Shown here: one piece after another, positions 53,896 through 63,667 of the stretch | Position numbering within the stretch: position 1 is the stretch's first letter | How the letters are laid out: each line of letters begins with the position of its first letter | Source: Nostoc sp. ATCC 53789 | Lineage (GTDB): Bacteria > Cyanobacteriota > Cyanobacteriia > Cyanobacteriales > Nostocaceae | Assembly (NCBI RefSeq): GCF_009873495.1 | Contig: NZ_CP046704.1 | Span: 248,001-312,000, forward strand | Length of the DNA stretch: 64,000 nucleotides | Direction of reading: 5' to 3' | Notes under the pieces: model-generated | Database searches by the model: none | What the model was told of the DNA's origin: nothing | Seen by the model: only the letters and a program-made list of their open reading frames with translations | Program-made: the position numbers and the translations under genes

Positions 53896-54747
53896 ATGAC
53901 CAAAATTCTGATTGTGCTATCAGAGTGGGGTTACTGGGGAGAAGAACTAGTAGGCCCCCTAGAAACCTTTGATGCAACTGGGTATCAAGTTGACTTCGCT
54001 ACCCCAAATGGCAAAAGACCTGTAGCACTCGGGGTAAGCATGGACCCTACTTTTGTTGACCCACCATTAGGGAGACCAGTCACTACACAAGATATGGCTG
54101 ATAAGGTCAGACAATTAGATGACACCAACAATCCACGGTTAAACAACCCAAAAAATCTTAGAGAGTGGCTCCCAGAAAGACCTTATTGGAGTTCACCAAA
54201 ATTCTTACGGGAAATGGAGGAATATTACAGACAACTAGATGAAGTGCAACAAAGAGATTTGCAGTCATACGATGCCATTCTTATTGTCGGTGGTAGTGGT
54301 CCGATGGTTGATTTAGCTGACAACCAGAGAGTACACGATCTCATCCTCAGTTTTTACCAAATGGGTAAGCCAGTCGCCGCAGAATGTTACGGCGTTTCAT
54401 GTCTGGCATTTGCCCGTGACATTGGCGATCGCAAGAGCATTATTTGGGGTAAACACGTCACAGGCCATTGCCTGGAATATGACTACAAAAATGGTACGGG
54501 ATTTAACGGTACTAACATCGACCCATGTCTGAACAATATTAACTTTGGCACGCCATTCTATCCTCTAGAATACATACTCCGTGATGCTACAGGGCCAGAC
54601 GGACAGTATCATGGCAATGTCGGTAGACCAACATCAGTGATTGTTGACTATCCGTTTATTACGGGGCGCTCTACGCCAGACTCTTATCTCACTGGTCAGA
54701 AATTGGTGGAAGTCCTAGAAAAAGGACTCAAGCGCTATGGCTGGTAA
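53896..54747 (+). CDS. DJ-1/PfpI superfamily protein 2
   Basis: The 283-residue product is a longer DJ-1/Hsp31-like protein: 'KILIVLSEWGYWGEEL', 'YDAILIVGGSGPMVDL', nucleophile-elbow 'AAECYGVSCLAF' with Cys at about 164, and a distinct insertion (about 70-115, rich in Arg/Pro). The pair of related genes suggests sequential or heteromeric activity in the same pathway. A ribosome-binding site (AGGAGATG) lies just before it. Confidence 0.8.
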   Translation: MTKILIVLSEWGYWGEELVGPLETFDATGYQVDFATPNGKRPVALGVSMDPTFVDPPLGRPVTTQDMADKVRQLDDTNNPRLNNPKNLREWLPERPYWSSPKFLREMEEYYRQLDEVQQRDLQSYDAILIVGGSGPMVDLADNQRVHDLILSFYQMGKPVAAECYGVSCLAFARDIGDRKSIIWGKHVTGHCLEYDYKNGTGFNGTNIDPCLNNINFGTPFYPLEYILRDATGPDGQYHGNVGRPTSVIVDYPFITGRSTPDSYLTGQKLVEVLEKGLKRYGW

Positions 54748-54823
54748 AGTCGGATTTTAAATATCTGGATGGTACTGCACGATAAACACTGTATGCAATT
54801 AATAGTTGCAGAAGGTAAAATCC

Positions 54824-56530
54824 ATGACTAACAAAACAGGCCGCTTTGCAATTCTCGAACAATTTTTGGCAGATGGCATCCATTACATATTTGGTAACCC
54901 TGGCACATCAGAAGAAGGATTTTTGGATGCTATTCGGGAATATCCAGACCTGAAATACATCTTGACATTGCAAGAATCCGTCGCTGTGATGGCAGCAGAT
55001 GGTTATGCTAGAGCAACTAAAAAGCCTGCTTTGGTGCAAATTCATAGTACCCCTGGTTTAGGAAATGCGATCGGCGCACTTTACCAAGCATACCGAGGTC
55101 ACTCACCACTGGTAGTGATTGGTGGTGATGCAGGCATCAAATATCAGGCGATGGACGCTCAGATGGCAGGAGACTTAGTAGCTTTTGCCGAGCCAGTTAC
55201 CAAGTGGTCAACAATGGTGATGGAACCATCTTCGTTGCTGCGGGTTTTGCGACGGGCTATTAAGATTGCTGCCACTCCACCAATGGGGCCTGTATATGTT
55301 TGCCTACCTATGGATATTTTGGATGCGCCTGTAGTGGAAGAAGTCAGACCAACCTCATTTCCATCGACCAGAGTTGTGCCAGATGAAGAATCTCTCAAAA
55401 CTGTAGCAGCAATGTTAGCATCTGCTCAAAAGCCGATGTTTTTTGTAGGAGATGGCGTGGCTTATTCTGGCGCACAGAATGAGCTAACCTACGTTGCTGA
55501 AATTTTAGGTGCAGAGGTGTGGGAAGCTGATGCTGGCGAGTTGAATATGAACTATGTCCATCCTCTTTATCAAGGTATGACAGGACATATGTTTGGCTCT
55601 CAAAGCCGACTTATCACCTCTAAAGGTGATGTCAGCTTAGTTTGTGGAACCTACCTCTTACCAGAGGTATTCGCCGAGCTGGGCAATATCTTTACACCTG
55701 GAGCAAAAGTCATTCATATCGATCTCAATGCCTACGAGATTGCTAAAAATCACCTAGTAAACTTGGGTTTGGTCAGCGATCCGAAACTTACCCTCGCTAA
55801 ACTAGCGGCTATCTTGGACGCAGTTATGACATCTAAGCAGAAAGAAGCTGCTAGGGCGAGAATTGCAGAAATTGGACAAGCCAAAGAAGCGCAACGCAAA
55901 CGCGAGCTAGAACAAGATCGTAGTGTGAGGGATAGTGTACCCATACATTTCTCCCGCTTTGCAGAAGAACTGGCAACTCACTTACCAGAAGATGCAATTA
56001 TCTTCGATGAAGCTCTCACTTGTTCCCCCCAGCTTACACGCTATTTACCTCCAAGCAAGCCAGAGCAATATTTTCTTACTCGTGGTGGTTCGTTAGGTGT
56101 GGGAATTCCAGGGGCGATCGGTGCTAAACTTGCTAATCCGGACAAAATGGTGATTGGCGTGACGGGAGATGGTGGTGCCATGTATACAATTCAAGCTCTG
56201 TGGTCAGCGGCTCGTTACAATGTTGATGCCAAGTTTGTTATCTGTAATAACCGTTCTTACAGGTTGTTGCAGTTAAATATCCAAGCCTACTGGCAACAGC
56301 AGGGTCTACCAAACTATGCTTATCCCCTAAGTTTTGATTTGTCTAAGCCAGATCTTCGCTTTGACGAAATGGCTCGTTCGATGGGTGTCCAGGGGATTCG
56401 GGTTGAAAAAACTGAAGAGATAGCCCCAGCTATCCAAAAGGCATTAGCCCACAAGGGACCATTCCTTATCGATGTGGTTTTAGAAGCAGATGTTCACCCT
56501 GAAATGATTGGTGTTCCGTGCGGACAGTAA
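54824..56530 (+). CDS. Thiamine-diphosphate-dependent enzyme (benzoylformate decarboxylase/acetolactate synthase-like)
   Basis: The 568-residue product has the three-domain ThDP-enzyme plan: catalytic Glu51 in TLQESVAV, a middle domain, and a ThDP motif starting GDGG (about 447) and ending in NN about 27 residues later (FVICNNRSY). It is of normal length for this family, which decarboxylates 2-keto acids or joins them to acyloins. ATG 54824 is preferred (AGAAGG 8 bases before) to TTG 54806. It is a likely carbon-carbon bond step of the operon. ScyA of scytonemin synthesis is also in this superfamily, but the other Scy genes are not here. Confidence 0.85.
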   Translation: MTNKTGRFAILEQFLADGIHYIFGNPGTSEEGFLDAIREYPDLKYILTLQESVAVMAADGYARATKKPALVQIHSTPGLGNAIGALYQAYRGHSPLVVIGGDAGIKYQAMDAQMAGDLVAFAEPVTKWSTMVMEPSSLLRVLRRAIKIAATPPMGPVYVCLPMDILDAPVVEEVRPTSFPSTRVVPDEESLKTVAAMLASAQKPMFFVGDGVAYSGAQNELTYVAEILGAEVWEADAGELNMNYVHPLYQGMTGHMFGSQSRLITSKGDVSLVCGTYLLPEVFAELGNIFTPGAKVIHIDLNAYEIAKNHLVNLGLVSDPKLTLAKLAAILDAVMTSKQKEAARARIAEIGQAKEAQRKRELEQDRSVRDSVPIHFSRFAEELATHLPEDAIIFDEALTCSPQLTRYLPPSKPEQYFLTRGGSLGVGIPGAIGAKLANPDKMVIGVTGDGGAMYTIQALWSAARYNVDAKFVICNNRSYRLLQLNIQAYWQQQGLPNYAYPLSFDLSKPDLRFDEMARSMGVQGIRVEKTEEIAPAIQKALAHKGPFLIDVVLEADVHPEMIGVPCGQ

Positions 56531-56652
56531 TTACGTAAGTTGCTAGCGGAATTGGAGTTAACAGATTTTCGAAGCCGTAGTCTTTCGCAGAACTAGAAAC
56601 AATAAATCAAAAAATTGAACAAAATTAGTACTAACTGAAAAAGAGTTATGTC

Positions 56653-57351
56653 ATGATCCATCAATTAATATTTGCTCATCCTAAACCAAGCATGAGTGAG
56701 AAAGACTTCCAAGACTATTGGATTAATGTTCATGCTGTTAATTACGCCAGCCAAATTCCTCAAATTAGAAGATATTTAATTGATTTGAGAATTCCCTTTG
56801 GACCAGAACCAGAAGATCCTCTTTTCAGTGGCGTTGCTGAAATTTGGTTAGAAAATGAAGCAGAACAAATCGCTTCATTGCAATCTAAAGAGTTTCTAGA
56901 AGGAGCGCGGAGAGATGAACCTAATTGGGCAGCCTTCTGGCGCACAGTTGGACTAGATACAACTGCTCACGTTTTGATGGTAGGAGAACCGTTACAAAGA
57001 GACTTTAATACAATCAAGGTTTTGATAATGGTTAAGCGAAAAGCTGGGATGTCATTAGCTGAATTTCGCCAAACCATGTTGAATAGTCATGCTGCTAAAG
57101 TCATGAAACTTCCAGGTCTACGGCGCTATCTTCAATGTCACGTCCGCGATAATTTTTATACGATTGGTGAATCTATTCTCGATTGCGTATCGCAGCTTTG
57201 GTTTAACGATTTGCCATCTCTTGAGACAGCTTTCAATTCACCAGAATATCAAAATCTAATTTTGCCAGAATTTGGGCATCTGTTTGAAGCTAAGTATGTT
57301 CATACTATGGTGACAACTGAAACTTGGATTATTGGCCCAGAATTTCGCTAA
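56653..57351 (+). CDS. Tandem EthD-domain protein
   Basis: The 232-residue product has two copies of the EthD-like ferredoxin-like alpha/beta unit: 'HQLIFAHPKPSMSEKDFQDYW' (1-100) and 'IKVLIMVKRKAGMSLAEFRQ' (about 120-225), each with its own His in 'NVHAVN' and 'NSHAAK'. EthD proteins are small dimeric monooxygenase- or cyclase-like helpers in catabolic and polyketide pathways. It precedes the Nif11-like genes by 14 bases. Confidence 0.8.
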   Translation: MIHQLIFAHPKPSMSEKDFQDYWINVHAVNYASQIPQIRRYLIDLRIPFGPEPEDPLFSGVAEIWLENEAEQIASLQSKEFLEGARRDEPNWAAFWRTVGLDTTAHVLMVGEPLQRDFNTIKVLIMVKRKAGMSLAEFRQTMLNSHAAKVMKLPGLRRYLQCHVRDNFYTIGESILDCVSQLWFNDLPSLETAFNSPEYQNLILPEFGHLFEAKYVHTMVTTETWIIGPEFR

Positions 57352-57365
57352 AGGGGATTCGATTT

Positions 57366-57680
57366 ATGTCTAAGGAAAACGTAATTAATTTTTTAAGAGC
57401 CTGTACTAACGATACTGCTCTGCTAGAAAAATTTGAGCAGAAGAACTTACCTGAAGTTATTTTACATGCTAAAAGTTTGGGTTATGGCTTTAGCAGTGAG
57501 GAATTATCTGCTGTTATTGGAAGCATGGAAGCTCAGATTATTACAGAGAAAATGGGCGAGGAAATCAATGCTTACAGTAGTTTGTGGCAGCGTATGTGGG
57601 GCAAATATCGTCTGCAATATGTTGTTGAGGAATTATTTCGTACTTTTTCTAATATGGAACTAAAACAGTTTCTTAGTTAG
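57366..57680 (+). CDS. Nif11-like small protein 1
   Basis: The 104-residue product starts with the Nif11 pattern (MSKENVINFLRACTNDTALL ... AKSLGYGFSSEEL). Its second half is not a Cys- or Ser-rich core but a helical, Trp-containing segment (SLWQRMWGKYRLQYVVEELF) shared with the next gene. Classical Nif11 proteins are precursors of ribosomal peptides; here no obvious cleavage site or core is seen, so it may be a carrier or scaffold. ATG 57366 is chosen by a GGGGATTCG upstream and by the usual MS start; a longer frame from 57324 overlaps the EthD gene. Confidence 0.75.
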   Translation: MSKENVINFLRACTNDTALLEKFEQKNLPEVILHAKSLGYGFSSEELSAVIGSMEAQIITEKMGEEINAYSSLWQRMWGKYRLQYVVEELFRTFSNMELKQFLS

Positions 57681-57690
57681 TGAAAATCCT

Positions 57691-58026
57691 ATGGCGAGAA
57701 TAGAAGTAGTTAATTTTTTGCAAAGTCTTGTTCGACAACCTGAGTTACAAAATCAATTGAAAGCTCTCTCCAAACCTGATGTTTTGGTATATGCAGAGCG
57801 AGCGGGTTATAAGTTTACCGAGCAAGAGTTTGACGATACTGTTTGGGGAGTCGAGATTTTTTTAGCAGATAAGCTAGGAGAGAATTTCGATCTAACGTTT
57901 AGTTTGTGGGAAACAATGTGGGGCAAGTACTACCTTGAATATCTTGCTGTTAATGTAATTGATAGTTTGTCCCAAGAAGAAATAAATGCGTTTCTAAACC
58001 AGGGCAAAAGGTGGATTAGTAAATGA
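57691..58026 (+). CDS. Nif11-like small protein 2
   Basis: The 111-residue product is a paralogue of the previous protein, with 'MARIEVVNFLQSLVRQPELQ' and 'AERAGYKFTEQEF' as a diverged Nif11 part and 'SLWETMWGKYYLEYLAVNVI' as its C-terminal segment. Sequence similarity to protein 1 is clearest in the C-terminal half (SLWxxMWGKYxLxY). The stop overlaps the start of the first GMC gene by four bases, so production is coupled. Confidence 0.75.
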   Translation: MARIEVVNFLQSLVRQPELQNQLKALSKPDVLVYAERAGYKFTEQEFDDTVWGVEIFLADKLGENFDLTFSLWETMWGKYYLEYLAVNVIDSLSQEEINAFLNQGKRWISK

Positions 58027-59570
58027 ATTTCGAACATACATTTGATTACATTATTGTAGGCGCTGGTGCGGCTGGTTGTGTTATTGCTTACCGACTGATT
58101 AAAAATTTGGGTTGTAGCGTTTTGTTACTGGAAGCAGGTAATCCAGATAATAACCCTGCCATCCACAATACAGATATGCAATCGATGACTTCTCTGTGGG
58201 GTTCTAATGCAGATTGGGGGTATTCAACTGAACCAGAACCAAGTTTAGGTGATCGCCGCATCTCGATTGCTCAAGGCAAGGTTTTGGGTGGCGGGACTTC
58301 GATCAATGCCATGATGTATATTCGGGGCAATCGTCGCGATTATGATCGCTGGAAATATTTGGGAAATGAAGGTTGGAGTTACCAAGAAGTTTTATCATAT
58401 TTCAAGAAGTCGGAAGATTATGAAGGCGGAGAATCTGCCTACCACGGAGTAGGTGGTCCTTTACACGTCATTAACTATCGCAATCCTGCACCTGTATCTC
58501 AGGCTTTCGTATCAGCAGCGATGGAATTAGGTTATGCGGGTAATGGGTGGGACTGCAACGGCGAACAACAGGAAAATGGCGCATTTTTCTATCAATCCAC
58601 TCGCACTCAAGACAATCGGCGTTGCAGTACGGCTGTTGCTTTTCTCAGACCAATTTTCGGACACCCTACTTTTACAGTAGCAACTAACGCGCAAGTCACT
58701 CGGCTTTTATTCGCTAAACAACGAGCTATTGGAGTGGAATATCTGCAAGACGGCAACTTTCACCAAGTTAAAGCTGAATCGGAAGTCATTCTGAGTTGTG
58801 GTGCATTTGAATCTCCTAAACTGCTGATGCTTTCCGGTGTTGGATCTGCTGAACATTTGCAAGCTCATGGTATTCCCCTGATAGTAGATTTACCAGGAGT
58901 TGGCAAAAATCTGCAAGATCATTTACTATTTGGAGTCGGATATAGGTGCAAGCAAGAACAACCCGTACCTAACCTTCTTTCTGAAGCAGGTTTGTTTACT
59001 TACACCAACAGTAACATCGATTTAAGTACAAACTCACCTAATCTGCAATTCTTTTTTGGTCCTGTACAATTTGTAGAACCCCAGTATCGAGTAGATAGCC
59101 CTGGTTTTACTTTCGCACCAATTTTAGTCCAACCGCAAAGCCGAGGTACTGTCTCTTTAATATCTAACAATCCCAAAGATTTAGCCGTCCTGCGTCCTAA
59201 TTATTTACAATCTGAAGCCGATCTCGATGTTTTAATTCGAGGAGTTGAATTATCTAGAGAATTAGTCAATACCCGTCCCTTTGATGAATTTCGAGGTGAA
59301 GAATTAGCCCCAGGAATTGCTGTAACTGGCAAAGCGGAATTAAGGGCATATATCTGTCAAGTTGCTTCCACTGTTTGGCATCCAGTTGGGACTTGCAAAA
59401 TGGGAGGCGATAACGATGCTGTTGTCAATCCTTTGCTTCAGGTTTATGGAGTAGAAGGACTGCGAGTTGCAGATGCTTCAATTATGCCGACGATTACTAG
59501 CGGTAACACTAATGCTCCTACCATCGCGATCGCTGAAAAAGCAGCGGATATGATTATTGCCGCTCGGTAG
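58023..59570 (+). CDS. GMC-family flavin oxidoreductase 1
   Basis: The 515-residue product has an N-terminal Rossmann FAD motif (DYIIVGAGAAGCV), the GMC signatures 'KVLGGGTSINAMMYIRGN' and 'CGAFESPKLLMLSG', and the C-terminal catalytic 'WHPVGTCKMGG' with His. It is a normal-length FAD-dependent alcohol (or choline-like) dehydrogenase/oxidase. The substrate is unknown. Confidence 0.9.
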   Translation: MNFEHTFDYIIVGAGAAGCVIAYRLIKNLGCSVLLLEAGNPDNNPAIHNTDMQSMTSLWGSNADWGYSTEPEPSLGDRRISIAQGKVLGGGTSINAMMYIRGNRRDYDRWKYLGNEGWSYQEVLSYFKKSEDYEGGESAYHGVGGPLHVINYRNPAPVSQAFVSAAMELGYAGNGWDCNGEQQENGAFFYQSTRTQDNRRCSTAVAFLRPIFGHPTFTVATNAQVTRLLFAKQRAIGVEYLQDGNFHQVKAESEVILSCGAFESPKLLMLSGVGSAEHLQAHGIPLIVDLPGVGKNLQDHLLFGVGYRCKQEQPVPNLLSEAGLFTYTNSNIDLSTNSPNLQFFFGPVQFVEPQYRVDSPGFTFAPILVQPQSRGTVSLISNNPKDLAVLRPNYLQSEADLDVLIRGVELSRELVNTRPFDEFRGEELAPGIAVTGKAELRAYICQVASTVWHPVGTCKMGGDNDAVVNPLLQVYGVEGLRVADASIMPTITSGNTNAPTIAIAEKAADMIIAAR

Positions 59571-59619
59571 TTCGGTGAAACCAAAACCAAAAATTAGTTA
59601 ATGGGGTAAGAAGCGATCG

Positions 59620-61196
59620 TGACAGATAATTTTGATTTTATTATTGTCGGTTCGGGTGCAGCAGGTGCAACTGTTGGCTATCGTTTGAGTGAATTTCCTG
59701 ATGCCAAAATCTTAATTTTAGAAGCTGGCGGCACTCAGATGTTGGAAGCAATTGAGGTTCCCTATCGCTGGAATGAGTTATTATTAACCGAAATTGATTG
59801 GGCTTACATGAGCGTTCCCCAGCCAGGGCTTGCTAACAGACAAATCTATTCTGCGGCTGGCAAACTTATCGGTGGAACTTCCAATATTTATCACATGATT
59901 CATACCAGAGGTAAAGCCTCTGATTTCGCTGATTGGGCTTACAATGGTTGTTCTGGTTGGTCTTTTAAAGAAGTACTTCCCTATTTTCAAAAACTAGAAA
60001 ATCAGGAAGACGACACCAACCCTACTGCGGGTAGAGGTGGTCCAATTAATGTCATTGATGCCAAATACGAAGGCAACCCAACTTCACAAGCTTTCATCGA
60101 TGCCTGTGTAGAACTGGGATATCCTTACGTCAAAGATTTTAATGCCGAGGATTTTGGCGTTGGTTGGCATCATGTAGATATTAAAAACGGCAGACGCGCT
60201 GGAGTCAGAACTGCATATTTAGAACCAGCTTTAACTCGACCTAACGTAAGTTTAAGTAGCAGTTCCCAAGCTACAAAACTGTTGATAGAAAAAAATCGTT
60301 GTGTGGGAGTCGAGTATCAGCAGGATGGAGTTTTAAAAACTGCTAGAGCCAGTCAAGAAGTGATTGTTTGTGCTGGTGCAATTCAATCGCCAAAATTATT
60401 GCTGCTTTCTGGTATCGGCAATCCAGAACAGCTCCAACAATTCAATATACCCACCGTAGTAAATCTACCAGGTGTAGGAGAAAATTTTCACGACCATCCA
60501 CTAATTATCGGTCCTATGGGCATGATGTCTGAACCAGGAGCAGATCCCAAGGGTAACATGACTGAGGTTGCCTTATTTTGGAAATCTGAAGCATCAATGC
60601 TGGTTCCCGATTTAGAAATTTGTCTGGTTCATCGCGCCCCATTTGGTGAATCATTTTTCGGTAACGTGATCCAGCGTCTTCAAACTAATCAACCAATTGC
60701 GTCAGTGAGTCAGTTAGTCGATCCGAGAATCATTTTGGCACTACCTGGTTTAGTACGCCCGTTATCACGTGGGTGGGTGCGTTTGGCAAGTAGCGATCCT
60801 ATGGCTAATCCTCTGATTAATGCCAATTATGGAGCAGAAAGATCGGATATTGATCGCATGGTAACTATGGTGAAAATAGCACGCGAGATTTATCAAACTA
60901 AAGCCTTTGCTAAATTGGGTTTGACAGAAATAAACCCAGGTCCAGAAGTCAACAACAAAGAAGCACTAAGAAATTGGGTTATTAACAATATAGGTTCTTA
61001 CTACCACTACGTAGGGTCTTGCAAAATGGGTATTGACCGTATGGCAGTTGTAGACTCGCAACTGAAAGTTTACGGTGTAGAAGGATTGCGTGTAGCTGAT
61101 GCTTCAGTAATGCCCTCTATACCCTCATCCAACCCCCACACATCAATCGTCATGATTGGCGAGAGAGTAGCAGATTTTATCAAACAGCAATTTTAA
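59620..61196 (+). CDS. GMC-family flavin oxidoreductase 2
   Basis: The product of about 525 residues (GTG start in GATCGTGACA) carries FDFIIVGSGAAGATVGY, 'GKLIGGTSNIYHMIHTRG', 'CAGAIQSPKLLLLSG' and 'YHYVGSCKMGI' near the C-terminus. It is a paralogue of the first GMC protein, with Tyr instead of Trp before the catalytic-region His. The pair may oxidise successive intermediates or act on alternative substrates. Confidence 0.9.
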
Positions 61197-61238
61197 GAAT
61201 AATTCCAACAACAAATTTTTATCAACAGAGTTAGAAAT

Positions 61239-62255
61239 ATGCCGGAACAAACAGAAATCTTCGATCTAGGGAACTTCCAACTATCAACCGGATTCATCCT
61301 TCCAAATGCCAAATTGGCGTACAAAACCCACGGAAACTTGAACGCAGCGAAAGACAATGCAATTCTATTTCCACATTTTTTAGGTGGTGCGCCAGAAGCT
61401 CTAGAAATCTTTATTGGCGAGAACCGTCCGTTAGATCCGCGCCAATACTTCATCATCTTACCTGGGCTGCTCGGCAACGGTGTCTCGTCCTCACCCAGCA
61501 ACACAGCACCACCATTCGATAGAGGAGCCTTCCCACAAACTCATATCGCTGATGACGTAATCGCTCAACAGCGGCTCGTAACTGAGAAATTCGGAATTGA
61601 CGAACTGTATTTAGTTCTCGGCTGGTCTGTAGGCGCACTTCAAACTTATGAGTGGGCAGTCCGCTTTCCCCATATGGTCAAGCGTGCTGCTTCGATCGCA
61701 GGCGCTCCCAAGCCTTCACCTTGGACTGTTCTGTGGTTGCGTACGGCAATTGAGGAGCCGCTCTTATCCGATCTAGCTTGGAACAACGGCTTCTACACCG
61801 ATCCCCAGGCTGTGCAAGCCGGATTGCGCCGTCAAGCACACGTCATGGCCCTGACACTACCACCGCTCGGATTCTACCGTGAAGGCGAGGAAGTCTGGCG
61901 TACTATTGGCTTTGCTTCCCTGGACGACTTTGTTTCTCGCTTCTGGGAAGCTTTTATGCTCCCCCAAGACCCCAACAATTTGATTAATCAATCGCGCAAG
62001 ACTCGTGCCGCAGACCCCAGCGCTGGCAGCGATTTGTCCGCCGCACTGAGCCAAATCAAAGCACAAATGTTCGTGGTTGCTTTCACTGGTGATCGGATGT
62101 TTCCGCCTGAAGAATGCAAGCGAGATGCTGACAGGATTCCCAACGCCAAATATTGGGAAGTTAACAGCATCGGCGGTCACTTGACAACATTCGCCCTGAC
62201 CGAGCAAGACAGACAGGCAATGGACGATGTTCTACGGCAAGTGCTAACAGCTTAA
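61239..62255 (+). CDS. Alpha/beta hydrolase (homoserine O-acetyltransferase-like)
   Basis: The 338-residue product has the nucleophile elbow GWSVGA (Ser at about 130), Asp in FTGDRMF (about 283) and His in IGGHLTTF (about 310), a full alpha/beta hydrolase triad. The opening 'FQLSTGFILPNAKLAYKTHG' and 'FLGGAPEALEIFIGENRPLDP' resemble MetX-type acyltransferases, but no methionine genes are nearby, so it is more likely an acyltransferase or hydrolase of this pathway. Confidence 0.8.
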   Translation: MPEQTEIFDLGNFQLSTGFILPNAKLAYKTHGNLNAAKDNAILFPHFLGGAPEALEIFIGENRPLDPRQYFIILPGLLGNGVSSSPSNTAPPFDRGAFPQTHIADDVIAQQRLVTEKFGIDELYLVLGWSVGALQTYEWAVRFPHMVKRAASIAGAPKPSPWTVLWLRTAIEEPLLSDLAWNNGFYTDPQAVQAGLRRQAHVMALTLPPLGFYREGEEVWRTIGFASLDDFVSRFWEAFMLPQDPNNLINQSRKTRAADPSAGSDLSAALSQIKAQMFVVAFTGDRMFPPEECKRDADRIPNAKYWEVNSIGGHLTTFALTEQDRQAMDDVLRQVLTA

Positions 62256-62284
62256 CTTCTTTACTATTTCCATAGGAGACAATA

Positions 62285-63163
62285 ATGTATATCGGTCGAG
62301 ATTGGTCAATTGAGCATAACCAGCGGGCAAAAGTCAAAAACGCCGAACTCAGATACGCAGTGTTGGGCAATGGCGAACCCGTACTGTGCATTCATGGCAC
62401 GAATATTGCTGACAGCCTGATTACACCGCTACAGTTTTGTCCCCAGCTTTTTGAAAAGTACAAATTTATTAGTTACTACAGATCTGGCTACAATGGCAGC
62501 ACTCTAGAGAAAGATAGTTTGAGCATTGAGGAAGGTGTAGAACATTCCAAACAACTGCTGGAGCATCTAGGGATTGAGAAAGCCCATATTCTGGCTTTTT
62601 CGTTTGGTGGCGTAATCGGCTTCCAATTCATGCTTTCCTATCCTGAAATGGTGCATTCTGCCATTCTGCTCGAACCATATCTGCCTAGAGAATCTCCAGA
62701 GGCGGTTGAGGCTAACGTGAATGCTTTCAATCGAGCGATGGATCTGTTTAAAGCTGGCGATCGCCTGGGTGCTGCTCAACGTTACATGGTGGATGTCTGC
62801 GGACTCAGTTTCTTGAGCGCTGTCGATATGACAAATCCACTCGATGTGTGGAATAGAGTTGCTGTTGATGCCAATATAGCTTTCACCGTAGATTTTCCGG
62901 CAATTTCTAATTGGGGATTCAGAATGTCAGAGGCAGATCGGCTAGTAGAGAAAAAACCGACTATGCCAGTCTTAGCTGTGATGGGGCTAGACAGTGAAGC
63001 CGCAATGCCTGGTTTTCGAGAGACTCAGGAGTTTCTCATGAACTGGCTGCCGCAAGCCGAACGGTGCGGCATCATGAATGCCACTCACGGTATGCAAAGC
63101 ATGAATCCCATAGAAGTCGGACAAGCGGCACTGGCTTTTCTGCAAAAGCACCCAATGGTTTAA
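62285..63163 (+). CDS. Alpha/beta hydrolase
   Basis: The 292-residue product has 'LCIHGTNIADSLI' (oxyanion region), nucleophile elbow AFSFGGVIG (Ser at about 105) and His in NATHGMQSM near the end. It starts with a Tyr/Ile-rich N-terminus rather than a signal peptide, so it is cytoplasmic. A GGAGA ribosome-binding site precedes the ATG. It probably hydrolyses or transfers an ester or thioester intermediate. Confidence 0.85.
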   Translation: MYIGRDWSIEHNQRAKVKNAELRYAVLGNGEPVLCIHGTNIADSLITPLQFCPQLFEKYKFISYYRSGYNGSTLEKDSLSIEEGVEHSKQLLEHLGIEKAHILAFSFGGVIGFQFMLSYPEMVHSAILLEPYLPRESPEAVEANVNAFNRAMDLFKAGDRLGAAQRYMVDVCGLSFLSAVDMTNPLDVWNRVAVDANIAFTVDFPAISNWGFRMSEADRLVEKKPTMPVLAVMGLDSEAAMPGFRETQEFLMNWLPQAERCGIMNATHGMQSMNPIEVGQAALAFLQKHPMV

Positions 63164-63189
63164 GCCGACACGACAGGAGAAGTATTCGT

Positions 63190-63615
63190 ATGTCTTTACT
63201 CGCACAGGCAAAGCAGTTCTTCACGGCACTCAACGCACACGAGCTAGATGAGGTAGTTGCCGCGATCGCTCCGTCAGCCAACATCCACACGCCCATAGGG
63301 TCGTTTACTGGAGGCGAAGCCTACCGAGAGTGGATGTTAATGCACTTCCGTGCGATACCGGACTTCACCCACGAAATTCGTGGTATGGCAGTGGAGTCAG
63401 ATCGGACGCTTGCCTTCGAGCTGCACGCTACTGGAACCATGACTGGTCCGCTAGCTATGCCCAGTGGCGACTTGCCCCCTACTGGCAGAAGCATCGATAT
63501 CTCAGCATCTGATTTCTGGCGATTTGAGGACGGGCTAATTGTCGAGTACCACCTCTACTTCGATCGGTTCGACTTCTTCGGGCAGCTCGGACTCACTCCA
63601 CCAGCTGAAGATTGA
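63190..63615 (+). CDS. SnoaL-like polyketide-cyclase-family protein
   Basis: The 141-residue product has the SnoaL/NTF2-like pattern: 'FFTALNAHELDEVVAAIAPSANIHTPIGSF', 'FRAIPDFTHEIRGMAVE', and 'DFWRFEDGLIVEYHLYFDRFDFFGQLG'. Such small cone-shaped proteins catalyse cyclisation or related steps in secondary metabolism. AGGAGA precedes the ATG; a longer upstream frame from 63064 overlaps the hydrolase gene and is not used. Confidence 0.8.
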   Translation: MSLLAQAKQFFTALNAHELDEVVAAIAPSANIHTPIGSFTGGEAYREWMLMHFRAIPDFTHEIRGMAVESDRTLAFELHATGTMTGPLAMPSGDLPPTGRSIDISASDFWRFEDGLIVEYHLYFDRFDFFGQLGLTPPAED

Positions 63616-63667
63616 TTGATGCTACATTACGTTGTGTCCTTTTGTTATCACTTCTTAAAGCAAAGTT

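Noticed and set aside
54824-56530. ThDP enzyme as ScyA of a scytonemin cluster
   Set aside because: The superfamily fits, but ScyB/ScyC-like and the other scytonemin genes are absent and the neighbours are unrelated.
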